This document shows, piece by piece, positions 1-5,991 of a DNA stretch of 34,084 nt. The notes under the pieces were generated by a model. It saw only the letters and a program-made list of their open reading frames with translations, searched no databases and was not told where the DNA came from. Numbering within the stretch: position 1 is the stretch's first letter; each line of letters begins with the position of its first letter. The translations under genes and the position numbers were made by a program. Source of the DNA: an uncultured Pseudomonadota bacterium (GTDB lineage Bacteria > Myxococcota_A > UBA796 > SXON01); assembly GCA_903844155.1 (NCBI GenBank), contig CAIMSU010000119.1, positions 1 to 34,084 of the forward strand. The letters run 5' to 3'.

Positions 1-303
1 ACGGGCGGGCTGCGCCGCCTGAACGCCTTGCCGGCGTTCGCCGTCGCAGTGCTCCGGCCGGCGGCTCCGCATCGGGCGCGGACGCCCGACCGCGCCCGCA
101 TCGGCGTTGATTTTTAGGCGTTCCAAGGCCACGAACCCCGCCAGCCGGCGAGTACGCCGCCTGTCACGGTTCGTGCGCGGAACGGCGGGCTGGGGGCCAA
201 TCCGAACGGCGACTGACGCAATTTCAGGGGGATACGAGGCACGTGTTAGCCGAGCGCACGGATTGGCCCCCCATGCGGCAAAACCGGGCGATAGTCCCCG
301 GCG
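1..303. other. Apparently non-coding leading region with hairpins
   Basis: I recognise no gene here. Short open frames exist, but they encode Arg/Pro/Ala-rich sequence of the kind any GC-rich strand gives. Three inverted repeats are visible. GAACGCC (21-27) pairs with GGCGTTC (33-39). TCGGGCG (73-79) pairs with CGCCCGA (84-90), with a T5 run further on at 112-116. A long 13-base pair spans 192-271 and is listed separately. The region could hold the 3' end and terminator of a gene outside the window, or a dispersed intergenic repeat. A stop codon (TAG 292-294) lies in frame directly upstream of the first gene, so that gene does not extend back into this region. Confidence 0.55.
192..271. repeat. 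13-bp perfect inverted repeat with 54-bp spacer
   Basis: GGGGGCCAATCCG at 192-204 is the exact reverse complement of CGGATTGGCCCCC at 259-271. The spacer, 205-258, is less GC-rich than its surroundings. The right arm ends 20 bases before the TAGTCC hexamer (292-297) and 32 bases before the first start codon. It could be a long-loop RNA hairpin, the ends of a small MITE-like element, or a regulatory site. No flanking target-site duplication was obvious. Confidence 0.6.
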
Positions 304-1200
304 ATGCTCTGGCTGCTCGCCTGTACCGCAGACCTGCTCCCCGGTGAGGTGATCGTCGGGGTGGATGTTCCTGCGACGCGCTGGGACGGCGCGGCGAACG
401 AGCGTTTTGGGGCGGTGGTCGCGGGAGACGTGAACGGCGGCTACGCGGCAGCGCCGGGAGTCCCCGTTGAGCGCGCGCTGTTGAGCGGAGGGGTGGTTGA
501 CGATGGGGTGACTGCGAGCTGGGTTGGCGTTGGCGGCGGACATGTCTACGCGTCGTCGGCGGACGGGACGTGGTGGTTGGACGGGGTCGCGCAGCCGCCG
601 GTCGCGGACGCGGTGGCGTGGGCGGCGAGCGACACCGGGCTGGTCGTGGCTACGAAAGAGGGGTGGACGATGCCGCTGGCGGGGGTGAGCGTGGCGCAGC
701 GGGGGATCACCTCGATGGAGATCGGGGATCGCGGCGTACTGGCCGTTGTGTGCACCCCCGACTGTGAGGTGGACGCGTGGGCGGTCGACGGGGTCGGTAT
801 GGGAATCCGGCTGACGGTCGGGGTCGGCGGTGCGGTCGGCGAGTGGGCCGGGATGGGGTGGGCGGGCGACCCGCAGGACGACGTCGACGATGGTGCCGGA
901 AAGGTCTGCAACGAGATCGGGAACTGCATCTTCGGGCAAACGGGCGACCACCTTGGTCGGACGATCGGAGGGGGGTTCGCGGCGGGGACGTTCAACAAGT
1001 GGATCGTGCCGGCGCGGGCGAGGTTTGTGCCCTTGATGTTCGGGGAGTCCGGCGCCGGGACCGTGCTATCCCTGGAGTCTGGGGCGGAGAACCAGGCTTT
1101 GGCGGTCGCCGGCGACGACGAGGCCGTGTACCTCGGCGCGCCGTACTACGAGGAGGATGGGCAGCCCGGCGGTGCCGTGTTCGCGGTGGCGCGCCCGTGA
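304..1200 (+). CDS. Predicted lipoprotein with FG-GAP-like repeats
   Basis: This 298-residue protein begins with a very short lipoprotein signal, MLWLLAC, giving a lipobox LLAC with Cys7. The start is fixed by an in-frame TAG at 292-294. The mature part is rich in Gly, Val, Ala and Trp. It contains FG-GAP/integrin-alpha-like pieces: FGAVVAGDVNGG near residue 38 and YLGAPYYEEDGQPGGAVFAV near the C-terminus. A degenerate beta-propeller on the periplasmic side of a membrane is the likely fold. There is no Shine-Dalgarno site; TAGTCC lies six bases upstream of the ATG. The stop overlaps the next gene's GTG by four bases (GTGA), so it is probably co-transcribed with the CPBP protease. Its ligand and role are unknown. 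Confidence 0.8.
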   Translation: MLWLLACTADLLPGEVIVGVDVPATRWDGAANERFGAVVAGDVNGGYAAAPGVPVERALLSGGVVDDGVTASWVGVGGGHVYASSADGTWWLDGVAQPPVADAVAWAASDTGLVVATKEGWTMPLAGVSVAQRGITSMEIGDRGVLAVVCTPDCEVDAWAVDGVGMGIRLTVGVGGAVGEWAGMGWAGDPQDDVDDGAGKVCNEIGNCIFGQTGDHLGRTIGGGFAAGTFNKWIVPARARFVPLMFGESGAGTVLSLESGAENQALAVAGDDEAVYLGAPYYEEDGQPGGAVFAVARP

Positions 1201-2042
1201 GTGCCTATCGGCAGGCGATGCTCTTGAAGCTGCTGGGGCGTCTGCCGATGATCCCGCCGTGGACGGTGTTTGCGCTGGGCGCGTTCGCCACGATTGTTGG
1301 CTGGGCGCTGGCGTTTCAGCTCGCCGGGGCGCTGGACGGTGGTCGGTTCCGCGGCAGTCGAATCGGGAGCATCCTGGCTGACCGGTGGCGGGGCGCTGCG
1401 GCAGTAACCGCGTTGGCAGTGGGTTTTGGGCTGGTCGGCGCGGTCGGCTGGCTCGGGCTCTGCCTCCTGGGCCGGCTGACGGGCGACGCGCTCTTGTTGG
1501 GGCAGGGGTTGGGGACGGTTGCTGCAGAAGGCGCGGCGATCCTCGTGCTCGTCGGCGGGGATCTCACGCGGATCGGGTGGAAGATGCCGGGGTTGCGCTG
1601 GGTCGGCGTCGCCCTGCTCGTCGCGTTCGGGTTTGACGTGCTCTCGGCCGGCTGGGAGTCGGGGCTCACGGCGGCGGGCGTCAACCCGTCGCAGCAGGAG
1701 CTGTTCACGTTGCTGGCGACGGCTACGCCGGGGCGCCGGGAGCTGCTGGTCGTGGGCATGGTCATCGTCGCGCCGCTGTTTGAGGAGCACCTGTTCCGCG
1801 GTGCCTGGTACGGTCGATTGGCGCCGATGATCGGCGTGATGCCTGCCATTGCGGTCACCGGCCTGTCCTTCGGCATCTGCCACCTCGCCTCGCCGTGGAC
1901 GGTCCCGGTCCTAATGGTCTTCGGCGCCGGGCTCGGGTGGCTGCGCGCGCGATCGGGCAGCATCTGGCCGGGTTTTATCGCGCACGCCTTGAGCAATGCG
2001 GTTGGCGTCGCGCTGCTGATCGCCGCGCCGATGCAGCCCTGA
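1197..2042 (+). CDS. CPBP-family intramembrane glutamic endopeptidase (Rce1-like)
   Basis: The 281-residue protein has several hydrophobic membrane segments and the three CPBP/Abi motifs: FEEHLFR (Glu196, Glu197, Arg201), FGICH (His229) and a final HALSN (His263, Asn267). In this family, which includes the eukaryotic CaaX protease Rce1, these glutamates and histidines form the intramembrane active site. I chose GTG 1197, which overlaps the upstream TGA as GTGA; ATG 1218 is an alternative that would still keep all motifs. The gene sits between a lipoprotein gene and a mini membrane peptide followed by an ICMT-like methyltransferase. That order recalls the proteolysis and carboxyl-methylation steps of CaaX processing, although the substrate here is unknown. 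Confidence 0.88.
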   Translation: MSAYRQAMLLKLLGRLPMIPPWTVFALGAFATIVGWALAFQLAGALDGGRFRGSRIGSILADRWRGAAAVTALAVGFGLVGAVGWLGLCLLGRLTGDALLLGQGLGTVAAEGAAILVLVGGDLTRIGWKMPGLRWVGVALLVAFGFDVLSAGWESGLTAAGVNPSQQELFTLLATATPGRRELLVVGMVIVAPLFEEHLFRGAWYGRLAPMIGVMPAIAVTGLSFGICHLASPWTVPVLMVFGAGLGWLRARSGSIWPGFIAHALSNAVGVALLIAAPMQP

Positions 2043-2087
2043 CGCGCGCTCGGGCGTGGTGTGGTACATCAAGCGTCGGAGGTTTTC

Positions 2088-2189
2088 ATGGACACCAGCG
2101 GCCTCGGTCGGCTCGGGATCTCGATCGGCGTACTCCTGCTGATCAACGGGTTGAGCTACTACTTTCACTGGGGGTGGGTGTTCTACTGA
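2088..2189 (+). CDS. 33-residue single-pass membrane peptide
   Basis: This short gene has a good ribosome site: GGAGG at 2078-2082, five bases before ATG 2088. The peptide has a short polar start (MDTSGLGR), one hydrophobic stretch of about 15 residues (roughly 10-24, including SIGVLLLING) and an aromatic tail ending GWVFY. A TACATC hexamer at 2065-2070 could be the -10 of its own promoter. Its last 16 bases overlap the proposed GTG start of the ICMT-like gene in another frame. It may be a small membrane subunit, or a substrate of the flanking protease or methyltransferase. It has no Cys, so it is not a classical CaaX peptide. I recognise no family. Confidence 0.6.
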   Translation: MDTSGLGRLGISIGVLLLINGLSYYFHWGWVFY

Positions 2190-2767
2190 GCCCGTCGCGC
2201 CGGACCTGGCCCGACCGCGCGGCCGATGTCGTCTACGCGCTGGTGGCGCTCCAAATGGCGGTCCTCGCGATCCGGCACGGCGCTGCGATGTTGTCCCTGC
2301 CCATGTTCGCCGTCGCTGCCGGGTTTGCCCGTCGGGCGGCTTGGGCGTCGACCGCGGTGGCCCCGTCCTCCTCGGCCATGACCGCCCTCCCGTCGCTCCT
2401 GCTCGGTGGCTTGCTGGCGACGGCCGCGCCCCGCGTTCCGGGCTGGATGCTGCTCGGTCCCTGCGTGTGGACGGCGCTGGCGCTCGTCTGGCTGGGCCCC
2501 AGCTTCAGCGTCCTCCCCGCGGTCGGCGCGCTCGTGGTCACCGGGCCCTACCGCTGGATCCGGCATCCGGCCTACGCTGGCGAAGCTGTCATCGCCGGCA
2601 TTCTCGCCTGTTTTTCGCCCTGGCCCTGGACCGCCTGGCCCGCGCTGCTCATCCCACCGGCGCTCGCGCTGCGCGTCCGCGCAGAAGAGCGTGGGCTTGC
2701 GCAATTGCCGGGGTGGGCGGCGTATTCTGCGGCGGTGTGCTGGCGGTTGGTTCCGGGCGTGTGGTAG
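2174..2767 (+). CDS. ICMT/PEMT-like membrane methyltransferase
   Basis: The protein has about 197 residues, several hydrophobic segments and the signature of the isoprenylcysteine carboxyl methyltransferase / phospholipid methyltransferase group. That signature is GPYRWIRHPAYAGE at residues 124-137, followed by a charged RVRAEERGL stretch (167-175) and the C-terminal WRLVPGVW. In this family the conserved His, Arg and Glu residues contact S-adenosylmethionine at the membrane face. The start is uncertain. GTG 2174 (starting VGVLLSPSRR) overlaps the upstream mini-gene, and ATG 2255 would remove the first hydrophobic segment. Together with the upstream CPBP protease it makes a pair resembling CaaX end-processing enzymes, but many bacterial members act on lipids or unknown small molecules. 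Confidence 0.8.
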   Translation: MGVLLSPSRRTWPDRAADVVYALVALQMAVLAIRHGAAMLSLPMFAVAAGFARRAAWASTAVAPSSSAMTALPSLLLGGLLATAAPRVPGWMLLGPCVWTALALVWLGPSFSVLPAVGALVVTGPYRWIRHPAYAGEAVIAGILACFSPWPWTAWPALLIPPALALRVRAEERGLAQLPGWAAYSAAVCWRLVPGVW

Positions 2768-2777
2768 CCGGCCGGGC

Positions 2778-2783
2778 TACATT
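2778..2783 (+). promoter_or_regulatory. Candidate -10 hexamer TACATT
   Basis: TACATT followed by GC lies just downstream of the methyltransferase stop codon and 23 bases before the Lys-rich mini-gene. It matches the TANNNT-TGC pattern seen before several other unit-leading genes in this window, such as TATCGT-TGC at 2956 and TATGCT-TGC at 28159. No clear -35 element was found. Confidence 0.4.
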
Positions 2784-2806
2784 GCAAGCTCAACCCCGAG
2801 TCCACG

Positions 2807-2911
2807 ATGCCCAAAGGTAGCGAGAAGCCCAAGACCAACAACAAAGAGAAGCTGACGACCGCCGAGAAGCAGAAGAAGAAGGCGGAAAAGAAGAAGGCCA
2901 AGGGCGAGTAG
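2807..2911 (+). CDS. Lys-rich 34-residue basic protein
   Basis: The ORF encodes a very hydrophilic peptide beginning MPKGSEKPKTNNKEK and continuing with Lys/Glu/Ala runs such as EKQKKKAEKKKAKGE. It should be a highly charged helix with a positively charged tail. Its codon composition is A-rich compared with the neighbours. Small Lys-rich proteins of this look recur in many bacteria, usually as uncharacterised proteins that may bind nucleic acid or ribosomes. The evidence for expression is the candidate -10 at 2778-2783 and the lack of any competing gene here. The ribosome site is weak. I cannot name a family. Confidence 0.55.
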   Translation: MPKGSEKPKTNNKEKLTTAEKQKKKAEKKKAKGE

Positions 2912-2934
2912 TCGGGCCCGTCGCGACCGCGCTG

Positions 2935-4227
2935 ATGCGGAGGCGACTCGCGTGCTATCGTTGCGGCGTGGTCGTGCTCGCCTTCGTTTTCGCCGGCTCC
3001 GACGCGTTCGCCGCGCCGCTCGACGGGGACGGCCCGTACCGCGATCACGCCCGCTGGATGTGGGAGGTCGCACCGGGGCAGTTGGTCCCTTCGTCCCCGG
3101 CGTCGTCGCCCCGTTTTCCCGACGACCCGGACCTCGTCCGATTCCGCGTCAGCGTCGACCGGCCCACGGGACCCGCCGTCCTCCGCGCCTGGCGCCCTTT
3201 TCTCGCCGTCCCGCCTCCCGATTCTGGCGACACCGCCGATTCCGGCGTCACCCCCGACTTCCGCTCGCTTCAACTCTGGCTCGACGGTGACTACGGCATC
3301 GGCGCAGACGAGGCCGCGCGCTACCCCGGCGGCGACGCAGGTGGCCACAGCATCGGCGACGTCGAGTACGGCTGGGAGAAGGACCACGAGGACCTCGTGG
3401 CGACCGCGGACGCGTTCGCCTGGGGTTTTGAGAGCGACAGCTATGAGTTCCACGGCACGTCCGTGCTCGGCATGTTGCGGGCGTCGCAGAATGGTTTTGG
3501 CGTTGACGGCGCGACCGCCGCCCCGACTGTGCTCGTCCTCTCGCCCTGGTCGGACGAGGCGACGTACGACGTTGGCGCGGCGGTGCTCGGGGCAAAGGCG
3601 CTGCTCACCGCGGGCGACGTGCTGCTCATCGAACAACAGGGGTACGTCAACGACAATTACTGCCCGGTCGAGGTGGATCCGGGCGTCGAGGCGGCGATCG
3701 CGAAGCTGACGAAGCGGGGCATCATCGTCGTCGAGCCGGGTGGGAACGGGGCGCAGGATCTCGACGACGCCGTTTGGAACGGGGCTTTTGACCGAACGGT
3801 GCAGGACTCGGGGGCGATCCTCGTGGGCGGTGGCGCCTCGCCGCTCTCGTACTGGGACACACGGAGCTGGACGAGCGGCGGGTCGAGCTTTGGGTCGCGC
3901 CTCGACATGCAGGGGTGGTATGACAGCATCGTCACAGCGACGGACGGGGAGTATGACGGGGTGTTCGCCGATCTTTACTACCCCGGTGGGGATGGCAAAC
4001 GCGCGTACACCCAGAGTTTCAACGGGACCTCGGCGGCCTCGCCGATGGTCGCGGCGGTGGCGCTTGTGGCGGAGAGCGTCTACGCGGCGCGTACGGGCGC
4101 GCCGTTGTCGCCGGCGGACCTGCGCGAGGCGATGGTGTCGACCGGCCTGCCTCAGCCGGCGCAGGACGAGCACGTTGGCCCCCAACCCGACCTCCGCCTC
4201 TGGCTCCGCACCTACGCCCGCCCCTGA
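2935..4227 (+). CDS. Secreted subtilisin-like serine protease (S8)
   Basis: This 430-residue protein begins with an apparent Sec signal: MRRR, a hydrophobic core around VVVLAFVFAG, and cleavage after DAFA. A Pro/Asp/Ser/Thr spacer, PPDSGDTADSG, near residues 94-104 precedes the catalytic domain. The subtilase elements are in order: Asp142 in GDVEYGW, His173 in FHGTSV, oxyanion Asn271 in GGNG, and nucleophile Ser366 in GTSAASP. It probably acts outside the cytoplasm; the substrate is unknown. ATG 2935 gives a basic n-region. In-frame GTG 2968 is a possible alternative, because TGCTATCGTTGC just before it looks like an extended -10, but it would remove the arginines. The gene converges on the lipoprotein hydrolase at 4292. 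Confidence 0.88.
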   Translation: MRRRLACYRCGVVVLAFVFAGSDAFAAPLDGDGPYRDHARWMWEVAPGQLVPSSPASSPRFPDDPDLVRFRVSVDRPTGPAVLRAWRPFLAVPPPDSGDTADSGVTPDFRSLQLWLDGDYGIGADEAARYPGGDAGGHSIGDVEYGWEKDHEDLVATADAFAWGFESDSYEFHGTSVLGMLRASQNGFGVDGATAAPTVLVLSPWSDEATYDVGAAVLGAKALLTAGDVLLIEQQGYVNDNYCPVEVDPGVEAAIAKLTKRGIIVVEPGGNGAQDLDDAVWNGAFDRTVQDSGAILVGGGASPLSYWDTRSWTSGGSSFGSRLDMQGWYDSIVTATDGEYDGVFADLYYPGGDGKRAYTQSFNGTSAASPMVAAVALVAESVYAARTGAPLSPADLREAMVSTGLPQPAQDEHVGPQPDLRLWLRTYARP

Positions 4228-4245
4228 CCCTGCTGCCCCCAAAAT

Positions 4246-4276
4246 GTATCAAAACCGACGACGTCACTTTTGATAC
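4246..4276. repeat. AT-rich inverted repeat between convergent genes
   Basis: GTATCAAAA (4246-4254) and TTTTGATAC (4268-4276) are perfect 9-base reverse complements separated by 13 bases. The repeat lies in the 64-base gap between the subtilase and the hydrolase, whose 3' ends face each other. It could act as a bidirectional terminator stem, though the stem is AT-rich and no U-run follows. It could also be a protein-binding palindrome. Its outer hexamers, GTATCA and TGATAC, are 19 bases apart, the same spacing as in the divergent apaG promoter region at 17628-17658. Confidence 0.55.
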
Positions 4277-4291
4277 CTCGCTGGGAGCGGC

Positions 4292-5983
4292 TCAGGTTCC
4301 GGGGGTTGTGCGGACGCCGTCCGCGATCACGTAGCCATCGGCATCACCGGAGAGGCTGACCGTGATCGCGCCGTCGGTCACGTCCACGGTTGACAGCGTC
4401 TGCCACAGCGCCCCGTCCGATGTGAACGTGGCTGGTTCAAGCTGCTGATTGACGACGACGGACGTACCGTTCACGACATACGTGGCGTTCGTCGCGCGGT
4501 TCGGATTGGACACCCACGTGGCGGCCACCGAGTAGCTTCCATTGGCAACCGAGAACGTCCAGGTCGCTACCGAGCCTGCGTCGCCGAGCGCTGCCTGCTG
4601 CAGATCCGACCCGAAGCCCTGGCCCGTCCAGTCCGTCCACGAGCCGATCGTCGCATAGGCGCCCCATGCCGGGTACAGGTCATCGACCGTCTGGATGCCA
4701 TCGCCCCAGAGGTCGTGCGAGACGGCTACGTCCAACTGATGCTCGGAGATCAGGTGGGAGTAGTGTGTCTCGTCAAGGAACACACTCCAATCACCGCCAA
4801 GCTCGGTCGCCACGGAGGCTGACAGTTCGGCTGCATAGGCTTCGTACCGCGTCCCCGAAAAGCAGCACGAGTCGTAGCGGTTGAGGATCTGGATCTGCCC
4901 GCGTGTGTCAGAGTCCGCCGCCATCGCGTAGAGGTCGAGGTAGCCGGCGATCCCGTAGAAGGAAGGCCAGTATTGTTCGGAGTCGCCGACGTCTCCCAGC
5001 GCGGCTTCCCGGAGGTAGAGCGGCAGGGAGCCGGCTACTGGATAGGAACGGGTAATACGCGGGTCGATCGCCGAGTAGACGACGGTCGTCCAGCCGCCGC
5101 CCGAGATGCCGATCATCGCGACGGGCGCGTACGTGCCGTGCGCGAGGGTGTCGTTGAGGGCGATGGCGACGGGGTCGAGGAAGACGCTCAACGGGTCTGT
5201 AGGTTGGGCGGCGGACTCGGCCGCCATCAGCTCGTCGTGCGATGCATAGGGCCCTGTGTTGGTGCCGTAGAGCGGCATGAGCAGGCCGATGACGGTGTAA
5301 CCGTGGTCCAGCAGCCACCCGATCGCCGTGTCGCCACCGTTCTCCCCGAGGGTGTTGGAGTGCCCCTGGTGGTAGACCACGAGCCCGCCGTTTGGCTCGG
5401 TTGGTTGGAACCGCCACGCCGTCGCCGTGCAACCGAAGCCGACCGGGATGTCAAGTTGGTCGACGCTGGCGAGGCTGGCGAGGCCGCTGACGGGCGAGGG
5501 GACGTCCTCCGTCACGGCGCTTGGCATCGTCGTCGGAAAACCTTTGTCCTTCCATATGTAGTCGATAAGGTCCTGCCGCACGCGCGCGACGTCGTCCTCG
5601 TTGTGGATGTGCAGCGTGCGGTCGTCGAGCAGCCCGTTCGCGGCGACGGCGTCGTTGACACACATGGCTTCCTGACACGTCAGGCTGACAGCCGTGCAGT
5701 CCCCGCACGTCTCGCCGCTCCCGCCGCACGCGTCGTCGTCGGTCCCGGCGAGACAGCTCCCTTCCGGGGTGCAGCAGCCATCGCAATTGTCGGCGCTGCA
5801 AGCCGGGATCGTGTCCGTGTCGGTGTCGACCGAGTCGGGCGTTGAGTCCGCGACCGAGTCGCTGCTCGTGTCTGCGTTGGACGCGCTGTCGGTGACGGCA
5901 CTGTCAGCAGTGGGCGCCTTGTCGGGCGACCGGCAGGCGGCAAGGAGGGCGAGAAGGAGGACCACAGGCGCGAAATCGGGCAT
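4292..5983 (-). CDS. Lipoprotein alpha/beta hydrolase with golvesin-like C-terminus
   Basis: The 563-residue protein starts at ATG 5983 behind a purine-rich ribosome site. Its lipobox is LLAAC (Cys17). An Asp/Ser/Thr-rich spacer (residues 21-58) and a Cys-rich segment (62-108, about ten Cys) follow. Residues 115-435 look like an alpha/beta hydrolase, with the nucleophile elbow GISGG (Ser294) and a candidate catalytic His in ETHYSH (His407 or His410). Residues 446-563 resemble the golvesin C-terminal / Xly carbohydrate-binding-like beta domain: GSWTDWTGQG, then YSVAATW, then a GYVIADGVR ending. It is the last gene of a five-gene run, eight bases after the upstream kinase gene. An esterase, peptidase or depolymerase tethered to the envelope is likely; the substrate is unknown. 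Confidence 0.85.
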   Translation of the reverse strand: MPDFAPVVLLLALLAACRSPDKAPTADSAVTDSASNADTSSDSVADSTPDSVDTDTDTIPACSADNCDGCCTPEGSCLAGTDDDACGGSGETCGDCTAVSLTCQEAMCVNDAVAANGLLDDRTLHIHNEDDVARVRQDLIDYIWKDKGFPTTMPSAVTEDVPSPVSGLASLASVDQLDIPVGFGCTATAWRFQPTEPNGGLVVYHQGHSNTLGENGGDTAIGWLLDHGYTVIGLLMPLYGTNTGPYASHDELMAAESAAQPTDPLSVFLDPVAIALNDTLAHGTYAPVAMIGISGGGWTTVVYSAIDPRITRSYPVAGSLPLYLREAALGDVGDSEQYWPSFYGIAGYLDLYAMAADSDTRGQIQILNRYDSCCFSGTRYEAYAAELSASVATELGGDWSVFLDETHYSHLISEHQLDVAVSHDLWGDGIQTVDDLYPAWGAYATIGSWTDWTGQGFGSDLQQAALGDAGSVATWTFSVANGSYSVAATWVSNPNRATNATYVVNGTSVVVNQQLEPATFTSDGALWQTLSTVDVTDGAITVSLSGDADGYVIADGVRTTPGT

Positions 5984-5991
5984 CGGACCCC

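Noticed and set aside
107-352. 81-codon open frame covering the leading region
   Set aside because: Arg/Pro-rich composition with no domain, and it overlaps the better lipoprotein start at 304.
4246-4276. Rho-independent terminator between convergent genes
   Set aside because: The stem is only AT-rich bases and is not followed by a T-run on either strand, so I listed it as a repeat only.
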